A stretch of DNA of 64,000 bases from Youhaiella tibetensis (GTDB taxonomy: Bacteria; Pseudomonadota; Alphaproteobacteria; Rhizobiales; Devosiaceae), in contig NZ_CP041690.1 of assembly GCF_008000755.1 (NCBI RefSeq), forward strand, positions 2,295,260 to 2,359,259, read 5' to 3'. Under the pieces are notes generated by a model. That model was not told the DNA's origin. It was given only the letters and a program-made list of their open reading frames with translations, and searched no databases. The position numbers and the translations under genes are program-made. This document shows, one piece after another, positions 1-8,389 of this stretch (position 1 is the first letter of the stretch; each line of letters begins with the position of its first letter).

Positions 1-135
1 GTCAAAGCCGGCATCGGCAACGGGAATCGCGGACGAAGGCGCGCTGGTTTCGTAGGTTATGGCATCGGCCGCCACGACAGGAAGCGGCGCCATAGCCAGA
101 ACGGCTGCGATCGCAAGTTTCCTGATCAAGCTCAT
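1..135 (-). CDS. Exported protein, N-terminal part only (possible outer-membrane beta-barrel)
   Basis: Only the first 45 codons lie in the window; the gene runs off the left edge. The start codon at 135 has an AGGAG Shine-Dalgarno sequence 8 bases upstream. The product begins with a textbook Sec signal peptide: MSLIRK, a hydrophobic run, then a cleavage site near PVVAAD. The mature start (ADAITYETSAP) has the acidic, Ala/Pro-rich style of small outer-membrane barrels of Hyphomicrobiales such as the Omp25/Omp31 group. That family guess rests on style only, because no barrel is visible. It is divergent from the sugar operon on the plus strand. Confidence 0.6.
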   Translation of the reverse strand, partial: MSLIRKLAIAAVLAMAPLPVVAADAITYETSAPSSAIPVADAGFD

Positions 136-398
136 CGTGCGGTCTCCTGTCACGGCCACTGAACGGTTGCGTTCAACGCGGAGCTTTCGCCGACGGTTCC
201 TTTCCGGATACCAACGCCAATATGGTGCCTTCGCCGATCCGCGCCAATGCATCTTTGGGTGAGGTTGCGCATAAATTCGGGCCCGCGCTGGGCTAGAAAA
301 AGGCACGGTCCCGGTGTGACCGGAACGACACAGCCTTCGCCCTTGCGCCGGGCACGACCATGCTCAAAAAATGCTCCATCCTGCTGGGAGCGTGCGAG
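136..398. other. Divergent intergenic region, about 260 bases
   Basis: This holds the promoters and leaders of the exported-protein gene (minus) and the sugar operon (plus). Reading frames crossing it on both strands have no ribosome binding site. I see no convincing operator palindrome, so the regulator of the sugar operon is not evident here. Confidence 0.5.
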
Positions 399-1664
399 AT
401 GGACCTGCGTCGTCTGACCGAGCTCTTCGAAACCAACCGGAAGACCGGCCATGGGGGCATTGCCTCGGTGTGCAGCGCCCATCCTCTTGTCATCGGCGCG
501 ACACTGGCGCTGGCGGGCGAGCGGGACCAGCTGGCGCTCATCGAAGCGACCTGCAACCAGGTCAACCAGTTCGGCGGTTACACCGGCCTCGAGCCTGCCG
601 ACTTCGCGGCAATGGTTCGCAAGGAAGCGGAATCGGTCGGATTGGGCGAGGACGACCTGCTGCTCGGGGGCGATCACCTTGGCCCGCAACCCTGGCGCAG
701 CGAGCCTGCCGAGGAAGCCCTGGGAAAGGCGCGCGATCTCGTGCGCGCTTTTGCGGCTGCCGGATTTCAGAAGCTGCACCTGGACTGCTCGATGCGTTGC
801 GCCGACGATCCGGACGTCCTTCCCGACGCCCTGATCGCCGGACGCGCTGCCAGTCTCGCGAGTGCGGCGGAGGAGACGGGCGCGCGTCCACTCTATGTCA
901 TCGGCACAGAGGTGCCCCCACCCGGCGGCATGGGCGCCGGTCATCACATCGCCGTCACCTCGCCCGCAAGCGTCAAGGACACCTACGAAGCCCACCACGA
1001 GGCCTTTGCCACGGTCGGACTCAAGGATGCCTTCTCACGCGTCGTGGCTGTCGTGGTTCAACCAGGCCTTGATTTCGGCAATGAGGAGATCGTCCATTTT
1101 GCGCCCGACAAGGCCGATCGCCTGGCCGAAGCGGTGCGGGACTATCCGGGAATCGTTTTCGAAGCGCACTCGACCGACTACCAGCTGCCTGCCGCCTACA
1201 GGGAGCTGGTGGCGCGTCACTTCGCGATCCTCAAGGTGGGCCCCGCCGCTACATTTGCGATGCGCGAAGCGTTTTATGCGCTCGAAGCCATGGAAGCCGA
1301 ACTCGTGCCCTCGGGCGAGCGCTCGCGGCTACGCGCCATGGTCGAAGCCAGCATGCTGATGCGCCCGGCAGACTGGCAGGCGCACTATCATGGCGACGCG
1401 GACAAGCAGGCCTATCTGCGCCATTTCAGCTACTCGGACCGTATCCGCTACTACTGGGCCGCCCCGGAGATCGAGGCGGCACGCGAACGCCTCTTCGCCA
1501 ACCTGGCCCGTACCGGCCTGCCACTTCCGCTGATCAGCCAATACCTGCCCCAGCATCACGGCGCGGTGGCAGAAGGTCGGATCGAGGCAACGCCCGGTGC
1601 ACTGGTCGGCGCCAATGTGGTGCGGGCGCTCGCCCCCTATTTCGACGCCGCGGCGAGCCATTGA
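399..1664 (+). CDS. gatZ: D-tagatose-bisphosphate aldolase subunit GatZ/KbaZ-like protein
   Basis: 421 residues, close to the family length. The N-terminal segment GGIASVCSAHPLVI, then CNQVNQFGGYTG, GGDHLGPQPW, YVIGTEVPPPGG, EAHSTDYQ, FAILKVGPA and RIRYYW are all hallmark blocks of GatZ/KbaZ. In enterobacteria this subunit stabilises the catalytic GatY/KbaY aldolase. No GatY-type gene is present here, so the protein may act alone, use a distant partner or have another reaction on tagatose phosphates. I chose ATG 399 over an upstream ATG at 360 because GGGAG lies 8 bases before it and homology starts just after it. It is the first gene of a six-gene plus-strand operon. Confidence 0.85.
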   Translation: MDLRRLTELFETNRKTGHGGIASVCSAHPLVIGATLALAGERDQLALIEATCNQVNQFGGYTGLEPADFAAMVRKEAESVGLGEDDLLLGGDHLGPQPWRSEPAEEALGKARDLVRAFAAAGFQKLHLDCSMRCADDPDVLPDALIAGRAASLASAAEETGARPLYVIGTEVPPPGGMGAGHHIAVTSPASVKDTYEAHHEAFATVGLKDAFSRVVAVVVQPGLDFGNEEIVHFAPDKADRLAEAVRDYPGIVFEAHSTDYQLPAAYRELVARHFAILKVGPAATFAMREAFYALEAMEAELVPSGERSRLRAMVEASMLMRPADWQAHYHGDADKQAYLRHFSYSDRIRYYWAAPEIEAARERLFANLARTGLPLPLISQYLPQHHGAVAEGRIEATPGALVGANVVRALAPYFDAAASH

Positions 1665-1709
1665 CGCCCCATAGGGGCCCAGGCAAACCTCAGCCTCAGG
1701 GAGAAAGCC

Positions 1710-2477
1710 ATGCAACGTGTCCTCGTCACCGGCGCCGCCAAAGGAATCGGCCAGGCAGTCGCCGAGGCTTTTGCGGCCCAGGGCGCCGCCCTGGTGCTGA
1801 TGGACCTCGACGAAGCGGCCCTGACGGAGACGGCCCGAAGCCTTGCGGGAGCCCAGCGGGTGGAAATCTTGGTCGGCTCGGTGGCAAGCGCAACTGACTG
1901 CGCCGCCGCCGCCGAACTGGCGCAAAGCGCCCTTGGCGGCCTCGATGTCCTCTCCCACAACGCCGGCATCCAGACCTACGGCACGGTCGAAACGACCGAT
2001 GAAGAGCTTTGGGATCGCACGCTCGGCGTCAACCTCAAGGGTGCCTTCCTCATTTCGCGCGCCGTGATGCCCTTGCTGCGCCAGTCACGCGGCTCCGTCG
2101 TCCACATGGCTTCGGTGCAGGGCATGGCCTCCCAGGCGGGCGTCACCGCCTATTCGGTCTCCAAGCACGGCCTGATCGGGCTGGTGCACTCGATGGCCAT
2201 CGACTACGCCCCCTTCGGCGTTCGCGTGAACGGCATCGCGCCCGGCTCGGTGGATACGCCCATGCTGCGGGCGTCCGTCGCGCTGGCCGAGCATCCCGAC
2301 GAGGTCTGGGCCGAGATCCGCCATATGCACCCGCTCGGACGGAGCGCACGGCCATCCGAGATCGCCGAGGCGGTGCTGTTCCTCGCCTCCGAGAAGGCCT
2401 CGTTCATAACGGGAGAAGTCCTGCGGGTGGATGGCGGCATGCTGGCTGGCCTGGGTGGCTCACCCAAGAAGGAATAG
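1710..2477 (+). CDS. SDR-family NAD(P)-dependent sugar/polyol dehydrogenase
   Basis: 255-residue classical short-chain dehydrogenase. The cofactor motif TGAAKGIG sits at the N-terminus, NNAG is present as SHNAG, and the catalytic Tyr and Lys lie in YSVSK. An acidic residue after the second strand (MDLD) suggests NAD rather than NADP. AGGGAG lies upstream of the start. Its place between a GatZ-like gene and a PfkB kinase points to oxidation of a polyol such as galactitol or altritol to a ketohexose, but the substrate is inferred from context only. It is followed by the kinase after two bases. Confidence 0.88.
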   Translation: MQRVLVTGAAKGIGQAVAEAFAAQGAALVLMDLDEAALTETARSLAGAQRVEILVGSVASATDCAAAAELAQSALGGLDVLSHNAGIQTYGTVETTDEELWDRTLGVNLKGAFLISRAVMPLLRQSRGSVVHMASVQGMASQAGVTAYSVSKHGLIGLVHSMAIDYAPFGVRVNGIAPGSVDTPMLRASVALAEHPDEVWAEIRHMHPLGRSARPSEIAEAVLFLASEKASFITGEVLRVDGGMLAGLGGSPKKE

Positions 2478-2479
2478 CC

Positions 2480-3415
2480 ATGCGCAAGGTCGTCACCATC
2501 GGCGAAATCCTGGTGGAGATCATGGCGACCGAGCCCGGCGATGGCTTCAACGCGCCCATAGCCCTCGTCGGCCCCTACCCCTCGGGAGCCCCGGCGATCT
2601 TCATCGACCAGGTCGCGCGGCTCGGCCATCCTGGAGGCATCATCGGATGCGTAGGCGCCGACGACTTCGGCCGGCTCAATCTCGACCGCCTCCGTGCCGA
2701 TGGCGTGGACGTTTCTGCGGTTCGCGTCGACGCCGAACTGCCCACCGGCACGGCGTTCGTGCGGTATCGCAGCGACGGCGGACGAGATTTCGTCTTCAAC
2801 ATCAAGCACAGCGCATGCGGCGCCGTTCGCGCAACGCCGCAATCGGCGGCTCTTCTTGCCGAGGCGGGGCACCTTCACGTCATGGGCTCCTCCCTCTTCT
2901 CCCCCGCCCTGGTCGAGGCGACGCTCTCCGCGCTCGAGGAGATAAAGGGGCGCGGGGGCACGATTTCCTTCGATCCCAACATCCGCAAGGAGATGCTTGG
3001 CCTCCCCGGCCTCGAGGCCGCCCTTCACGCAGTTCTCGAGCGGACGGACCTGTTCCTGCCGAGCGGGCAGGAACTGTTTCTCTTCACAAGCGCGCGCGAG
3101 GAAGCTTCGGCCGTCGCCGAAATCCTGACGCGTGCACGGGCGGTCGTGATCAAGCGCGGCGCGGATGGATCGAGCTATTTCGATCGCGACGCCGCGTTCC
3201 ACGCTGCGGCCTTCCCGGCGAAAGAGGTCGATCCGACCGGCGCCGGTGATTGCTTCGCGGGCGCGTTCGTCGTCGGCTGGCTGAACGGGGTGGCCCCCGG
3301 CGAGGCGCTACGCCGGGCCAACGCCGCCGGCGCGCTCGCGGTGACCCGCAAAGGCCCGATGGAAGGCGCGGCTAGCGCCGCAGAGCTCGATCGGTTCCTC
3401 GCCTCACACGGCTAG
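2480..3415 (+). CDS. PfkB/ribokinase-family carbohydrate kinase (tagatose kinase-like)
   Basis: 311 residues with the PfkB signature near the C-terminus: DPTGAGDCFAGAF supplies the anion hole and catalytic Asp, and the N-terminal block is VTIGEILVEIMA. The start at 2480 follows the dehydrogenase stop by two bases with an AAGGA ribosome site inside the previous gene, so translation is probably coupled. Upstream in-frame extension has no support. In this operon it most likely phosphorylates the ketohexose made by the dehydrogenase, D-tagatose being the best guess given the GatZ-like neighbour; fructose or another ketose is also possible. Confidence 0.85.
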   Translation: MRKVVTIGEILVEIMATEPGDGFNAPIALVGPYPSGAPAIFIDQVARLGHPGGIIGCVGADDFGRLNLDRLRADGVDVSAVRVDAELPTGTAFVRYRSDGGRDFVFNIKHSACGAVRATPQSAALLAEAGHLHVMGSSLFSPALVEATLSALEEIKGRGGTISFDPNIRKEMLGLPGLEAALHAVLERTDLFLPSGQELFLFTSAREEASAVAEILTRARAVVIKRGADGSSYFDRDAAFHAAAFPAKEVDPTGAGDCFAGAFVVGWLNGVAPGEALRRANAAGALAVTRKGPMEGAASAAELDRFLASHG

Positions 3416-3590
3416 TTGCGCGCTCTGCGCACGATAGCCCTTGCACAATTTCCGTTTTTGATGTGCGCTCGTCACCGGCCGGCGCTCCTCAGGAGGCCGG
3501 GGTCTCCCCGTTGGCGGAGCGTTCGGCCGGTATTCGGTTTCGCGCATAAGCAGACGTCCGCCCAAGGACGGACGAACCGGAGGAGAAATC
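3416..3590 (+). other. Intercistronic gap before the binding-protein gene
   Basis: A 175-base gap with a possible weak TTGCAC-type promoter near 3442 and a small GTCC/GGAC hairpin near 3552-3567, ending in a strong GGAGGAG ribosome site. Such gaps often raise binding-protein expression over its neighbours, which would fit here; this is inference. Confidence 0.35.
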
Positions 3591-4571
3591 ATGAAGAAGT
3601 TCGTTATCGCGCTGGCGGCGATCGCCATCGGCGCGTCCTCGTTCCTGACGCCCGCAGTGGCCCAGGATCAGAAGAAGTTCACCATTGCCCTCATACCGGG
3701 CCTGACGACAGACGCCTTCTACATCACCATGCGCAAGGGCGCTCAGGCCGCCGCCGACGCCCTCGGGGTCGACCTGGTCTTCCAGGGCGCGCCCGACTTC
3801 AACCCCGTAACGCAGGTTCCGGTGCTCGATGCAGTCATCGCGCGAAAGCCCGACGCCATCCTCATCGCACCGACCGACAAGACCCAGCTCATCGAGCCGC
3901 TACGCAAGGCCAACGACGCCGGCATCCCCGTGATCACGGTCGACACCTTCATCGGCACCGGCGTCTACCAGACCGGATCGGGCGATGCCGACTTCCCGCT
4001 CGCCTACATTGCCTCGGACAACATCCTGGGCGGCGAAATTGCCGCGCGTGCCCTGGCCAAGTCGATCGGGGACACGGGCAAGGTCTATGTCTCCAACGTC
4101 AAGCCGGGCATTTCCACGACCGACCAGCGTGAAGAAGGCTTCAAGAAGGAGATGGCCAACCATCCCAACATCACGGTGCTCGACACCCAGTACAACGACG
4201 ACGACGCCAACAAGGCAGCCTCCCAGCTCCAGTCGGTCTTCGCCCGCAACCCCGATCTCGTCGGCGTCTTCGGCGCCAACCTGTTCTCCGCGCTCGGCGC
4301 GGCCAACGGCGTGCAGCAGGCGGGCCAGACCGGCAAGATCAAGGTGGTCGCCTTCGACGCGCCGACCAGCATCGTGGACAACATCAACTCCGGCCTCGTG
4401 GACCTGGCGATCGCCCAGCACCCGGCCGAAATCGGCTATTACGGCGTGGTCTCGGCCTATGCCCACCTCACCGGCCAGTCGATCCCGACACTGATCGGCA
4501 CGGGCTTCACCGTCATCGACAAATCCAACGTCACGGACCCTGACGTCGCCAAGTTCATCTATTCGGACTGA
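3591..4571 (+). CDS. Sugar ABC transporter periplasmic binding protein (ribose type)
   Basis: 326 residues. It has an N-terminal signal peptide (MKKFVIALAAIAIG to a cleavage site near AVAQ) and then the two-lobed Peripla_BP_4 fold of the RbsB class (IALIPGLTTDAFY, ILIAPTDKTQLIEPLRKANDAGIPVITVD split over two blocks, VVAFDAP). It would capture a pentose, hexose or polyol in the periplasm and deliver it to the downstream permease. The strongest ribosome site of the operon (GGAGGAG) precedes it, consistent with binding protein being needed in excess. The ligand cannot be told from sequence. Confidence 0.9.
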   Translation: MKKFVIALAAIAIGASSFLTPAVAQDQKKFTIALIPGLTTDAFYITMRKGAQAAADALGVDLVFQGAPDFNPVTQVPVLDAVIARKPDAILIAPTDKTQLIEPLRKANDAGIPVITVDTFIGTGVYQTGSGDADFPLAYIASDNILGGEIAARALAKSIGDTGKVYVSNVKPGISTTDQREEGFKKEMANHPNITVLDTQYNDDDANKAASQLQSVFARNPDLVGVFGANLFSALGAANGVQQAGQTGKIKVVAFDAPTSIVDNINSGLVDLAIAQHPAEIGYYGVVSAYAHLTGQSIPTLIGTGFTVIDKSNVTDPDVAKFIYSD

Positions 4572-4644
4572 CGACACGGTCCTCGCCGCTCCTCCGGTTC
4601 GCCGGAGGGGCGTTCCGCCCTTTCTCACGCAGAACGGACGCTAG

Positions 4645-5700
4645 ATGACTGCACCCTCACCCGAGACCGCTTCGCCCGAAGCCGCCCCGCCGGCCGACCA
4701 CGCCGACACCACCAGCGCCTGGCTCTCCACGCTCGCCGAAGGGCGCGCCTGGATTTTCCTGGTCCTGCTCATTCTCGTCTTCGAGTTCTGGTCGCGCAGC
4801 TTTGGAGCGACCTTCATCTTCTCTTCGTTCAACGTCGCCTCAATCGCCGTCTTTGCGGTGGCGCCCCTGCTCCTGGCCACCGGGCAGACTTTCGTCATCA
4901 TCTCGGGTGGCATCGACCTTTCGGTGGGGTTCATCATGGGCCTGGCGGCGGTCGTCGCGGCCCATATCACCAATATCGCCGGCACCTTCATGCCGCTGCC
5001 GCTGGCCATGGTCGTCGGCATTCTCGTCGCGCTGCTGGCGGCAATGGTTCCCGGGCTCATCAACGGACTGCTGATCTCGCGCCTGCGCGTACCGGCCTTC
5101 ATCGGCACGCTCGGCATGTTCGGCGTGGCCCGCGGCGCGGCTTTCCTCATCGCGGGCGGCACGACCGTGCCGGTGCGCAACGAGTATTTCGCGGCCCTGG
5201 GCAACGGGCGTTTCTTCGGCGTGCCCTATCTCGTCATCGTCACGGTGCTGTTCGTCCTGCTGATGCATTACCTGCTCAGCCAGACGCGGTTCGGCCAGCA
5301 CAACTACGCCATCGGCGCCAATCGCCAGGCGGCGCGGCGCGCCGGCATCGACGTGGCCGACCATACCCTGCGCCTCTATGTGCTTTCCGCGCTCTGCGCC
5401 GGCCTTGGCGGCGCGCTCTACGCCGCCCGATTCAGCGCCGGCGCTGCGCAGGCGGGCGAACCGCTGCTCCTCGACTCCATCGCCGCCGTGGTCATCGGCG
5501 GGGCAAGCCTTTTCGGGGGGTCGGGCACGATCCTCGGGACGGTGGCGGGCGCGCTGGTCATTGCCGTGATCCAGTATGGCCTCGTCTTCGTCAACGTCGA
5601 ACCCTTCTGGCAATTCATCGCGGTGGGCGTGGTGATCATCATCTCAGTGCTGATCGACCAGGCGCAGCGCCGCTTCAGCGGAGGCAGGCAGGATGAGTGA
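4645..5700 (+). CDS. Sugar ABC transporter permease (RbsC family)
   Basis: 351 residues, about ten hydrophobic segments, BPD_transp_2 family. The cytoplasmic coupling region includes the conserved GANRQAARRAGI (residues about 225-236), which contacts the ATPase, and the TM region carries GGIDLSVG, typical of RbsC-type permeases. The N-terminal 30 residues are soluble and Ala/Pro-rich. It overlaps the ATPase gene by 8 bases, so the two are translationally coupled. Confidence 0.92.
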   Translation: MTAPSPETASPEAAPPADHADTTSAWLSTLAEGRAWIFLVLLILVFEFWSRSFGATFIFSSFNVASIAVFAVAPLLLATGQTFVIISGGIDLSVGFIMGLAAVVAAHITNIAGTFMPLPLAMVVGILVALLAAMVPGLINGLLISRLRVPAFIGTLGMFGVARGAAFLIAGGTTVPVRNEYFAALGNGRFFGVPYLVIVTVLFVLLMHYLLSQTRFGQHNYAIGANRQAARRAGIDVADHTLRLYVLSALCAGLGGALYAARFSAGAAQAGEPLLLDSIAAVVIGGASLFGGSGTILGTVAGALVIAVIQYGLVFVNVEPFWQFIAVGVVIIISVLIDQAQRRFSGGRQDE

Positions 5701-6445
5701 GTTCGACCCCACGGCCCTGCTTGAAGTCCGCAACCTCTCCAAGAACTTCGGCGCGGTCCAGGCCCTCAAGGACTTCTCGATGACCATCCATCCGGGAGAG
5801 GTGGTGGCGCTCGCCGGCGACAATGGGGCGGGCAAGACGACCATGATCAAGGTGGTTTCGGGCGTCTTCGCTCCATCGAGCGGCGAAATCCGCATGCAGG
5901 GCAAGCCCGTGACCTTCGCCTCCCCCCAGGACGCCCGCGCCCAGGGCATCGAGACGATCTACCAGGACCTGGCTCTGGCGGACAATCTCTCGATCGGCGG
6001 TAACATCTTCCTCGGCCGCGAACCGATGCGGCGCCTCTGGGGCGTATTGCCGGTGCTCGATCGCAAGGCGATGGCCGAAGCGGCGCGCGAGACCATGGCG
6101 CGGCTCGATTTCCACGTCAGCCGTCTCAACGCCCCGGTTTCCAATTTCTCCGGCGGTCAGCGCCAGGCCGTCGCCATCGGACGGGCCGTCTACTGGAACG
6201 CCCAGATCCTGATCATGGACGAGCCGACCGCCGCCCTGGGCGTTCCGGAACAGCGCAAGGTTCTCGCCCTCATCCGGCAGCTCAAGACCCAGGGGCGCGG
6301 GGTGATCTTCATCTCGCACAACCTGCAGGACATCTTCGCGGTGGCCGACCGCATCGTCGTGCTTCGCCGCGGCAATACGGCCGGCGAGCGGCAGATCGCC
6401 GACACCAACCCGGACGAGATCGTCAAGCTCATGGTCGGCGGGTAA
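5693..6445 (+). CDS. Sugar ABC transporter ATP-binding protein, single nucleotide-binding domain
   Basis: 250 residues with Walker A GDNGAGKTT, Q-loop IYQDLAL, signature SGGQRQ, Walker B ILIMDEPTAALG and switch His in ISHNL. Ribose-family ATPases usually carry two fused nucleotide-binding domains of about 500 residues; this one has a single domain, like fructose FrcA-type systems, and so should work as a homodimer. The D-loop has Gly where Asp is usual (TAALG). It starts inside the permease gene and is the last gene of the operon. Confidence 0.92.
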   Translation: MSEFDPTALLEVRNLSKNFGAVQALKDFSMTIHPGEVVALAGDNGAGKTTMIKVVSGVFAPSSGEIRMQGKPVTFASPQDARAQGIETIYQDLALADNLSIGGNIFLGREPMRRLWGVLPVLDRKAMAEAARETMARLDFHVSRLNAPVSNFSGGQRQAVAIGRAVYWNAQILIMDEPTAALGVPEQRKVLALIRQLKTQGRGVIFISHNLQDIFAVADRIVVLRRGNTAGERQIADTNPDEIVKLMVGG

Positions 6446-6447
6446 GC

Positions 6448-6479
6448 CCGGCGCCCCGACCCTTTAGCCAGGGCGCCGG
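6448..6479. terminator. Inverted repeat between convergent genes
   Basis: CCGGCGCCC (6448-6456) and GGGCGCCGG (6471-6479) form a perfect 9-bp stem with a 14-base loop between the convergent ATPase and exporter genes. There is no clear T-run on either side, so termination may be weak or Rho-assisted. Confidence 0.5.
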
Positions 6480-6487
6480 TCTTCGCA

Positions 6488-8389
6488 TCAGGTCGAAGCG
6501 TCCCTGGGGACAGCGGTGGCGGCAGCCACGACCTCGTCGGGGATGTCGTCGAACGAGGCGTAGTTCATGTTGTAGAGCTTGGAGTAGAGCCCCTTTTGGG
6601 CCATGAGTTCATCATGGTTGCCGCTCTCGATCTTCTCACCGTTCTGGAGCACGATGATACGATCGGCGCCCCGGATCGTCGCCAGCCGGTGGGCGATCAC
6701 GAGGCCCGTCCGGCCCTCCAGCAGCTTCACAAGCGCCTTCTGGATCAGCATTTCGGTGTAGCTGTCGATATTGGCGGTTGCTTCGTCGAGCACCAGAATC
6801 TTGGCATCGGCGACGAGCGCCCGGGCGAAGCTGATGAGCTGGCGCTGGCCGAGTGACAGGTTGCCGCCGCGCTGCTCAAGGACGCTGTCATAGCCGCCGG
6901 GAAGCTTCATGATGAAGTCATGAGCGCCCACCGCCCTGGCCGCCTCGATCACCTGTTCGCGCGTCGCCTGCGTCTTGTGGTAGCGGATGTTCTCGAGCAC
7001 CGTGCCGGTGAAAAGGAACGGCTCCTGAAGCACCATGGCGATCTGCTCGCCCAGCGAATCCTGGGTGAGGTCGCGCACGTCGGTGCCCCCGACGAGAACC
7101 TCGCCGTCCCACACGTCGTAAAACCGATGGACGAGGGCCATGGAGCTGGTCTTGCCTGAGCCCGTCGGCCCGACCAGCGCCACCGTCTCACCGGGATTGA
7201 CCTTGAATGAGACGTTCTTGAGGACCGGCAGACCCTTGCGGTAGCCGAAGGTCACGTTTCGGAACTCCACCGACCCGTCCATATCGGGACGCAGCACCTT
7301 GGCGTCGGCCTTGTCGACAACGTCCACCGGCACGTCGAGCACCTCAGTGATGCGCTGGCCCGACGCCATGGCGCGCTGCATGACCGAATACTGCATGGTC
7401 AGTGAGCGGATGGGGTCGAAGAAGCGCTGAATGTAGAACAGGAACGCCACCATCACGCCAACGTCGAGCCCGCCGTTGAGCACCATCGAGCCACCGACGA
7501 CCACGACGATGGCCATGGCCATGCCGGTGAGGCTATCCACGATCGGCACCATGACCTGGGCAAACTTGGCCGCCGTCAGGTGCGTCTTGAGGTTGGCGTA
7601 GGCCTTCTCGTCATAGAGCTCGAAATTGACCTTCTGCCGGTCGAGGCTCTGGATGGTGCGCACCCCGTTGATGCCCTCGGCCAGCGCGCCGTTGGCCACC
7701 GAATTCGTCTCGTGCGCGGCCATGAACGCCACCTTGGCCTTGGGCAGCCAGAAGAGGCGGACGATGAACAGCACAGGCATGGTGGAAAGCGTGAGCAGGC
7801 CAAGCCGGAAATCGAGGAAAAGCAGCACGAAGACGATGCCAAACAGCAGCGCGATGTCGCCGACCGACATCACCGAGGTCTCCAGGAACTCCTGCATCGA
7901 GTTGACGTCGCCCTGAAGGCGCGACATCAGGCGACCGACCTCGGTCTTGTCCATGAACGAGAGCGACACGCGCTGCAACTGCGCGAACATCGCCCGCCGC
8001 ATGTCGAACAGCACGTTCTCGGCCACCTTGCCGACCACCGATTCCTGAAGCCAGTTGGCGCCGAAATTGACGAGGATGACGATCGCGAAGGCAACCGATG
8101 CCCACACGAGGGTCATCGGATCGGCGCCGGGCGCCATGCCGTTGTCGATGGCGTAGCGGATGATGAGCGGGATGAGCAACTGGCTGCCGGTGAACACCAG
8201 CACTGCCAGGACCGAGATCACGATCTGGGCCTGATAGGGCTTCACGAAAGTCCAGATACGGCGCACGATCCGCGGATCGTAGGCCTTGCCGAAGATTTCC
8301 TCTTCCTCGCGGTGCGAGCCGACCACCGCCCGCGGCGGCTTGCGCGTGCGGTCTTCGCTTTCCTCGTCCCGAATCTCCTGAACCGACAT
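6488..8389 (-). CDS. ABC exporter half-transporter, canonical-Walker-B partner
   Basis: 633 residues: a charged N-terminal tail (to about 45), six TM helices of an ABC exporter type I, then a nucleotide-binding domain with Walker A GPTGSGKTS, signature NLSLGQRQ, Walker B ILVLDEATANID and switch His AHRL. The signature has LSLGQ instead of LSGGQ. With its upstream neighbour it should form a heterodimeric multidrug or lipid exporter. The start overlaps the neighbour's stop (TGATG), a sign of coupled translation and fixed stoichiometry. Substrate unknown. Confidence 0.92.
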   Translation of the reverse strand: MSVQEIRDEESEDRTRKPPRAVVGSHREEEEIFGKAYDPRIVRRIWTFVKPYQAQIVISVLAVLVFTGSQLLIPLIIRYAIDNGMAPGADPMTLVWASVAFAIVILVNFGANWLQESVVGKVAENVLFDMRRAMFAQLQRVSLSFMDKTEVGRLMSRLQGDVNSMQEFLETSVMSVGDIALLFGIVFVLLFLDFRLGLLTLSTMPVLFIVRLFWLPKAKVAFMAAHETNSVANGALAEGINGVRTIQSLDRQKVNFELYDEKAYANLKTHLTAAKFAQVMVPIVDSLTGMAMAIVVVVGGSMVLNGGLDVGVMVAFLFYIQRFFDPIRSLTMQYSVMQRAMASGQRITEVLDVPVDVVDKADAKVLRPDMDGSVEFRNVTFGYRKGLPVLKNVSFKVNPGETVALVGPTGSGKTSSMALVHRFYDVWDGEVLVGGTDVRDLTQDSLGEQIAMVLQEPFLFTGTVLENIRYHKTQATREQVIEAARAVGAHDFIMKLPGGYDSVLEQRGGNLSLGQRQLISFARALVADAKILVLDEATANIDSYTEMLIQKALVKLLEGRTGLVIAHRLATIRGADRIIVLQNGEKIESGNHDELMAQKGLYSKLYNMNYASFDDIPDEVVAAATAVPRDAST

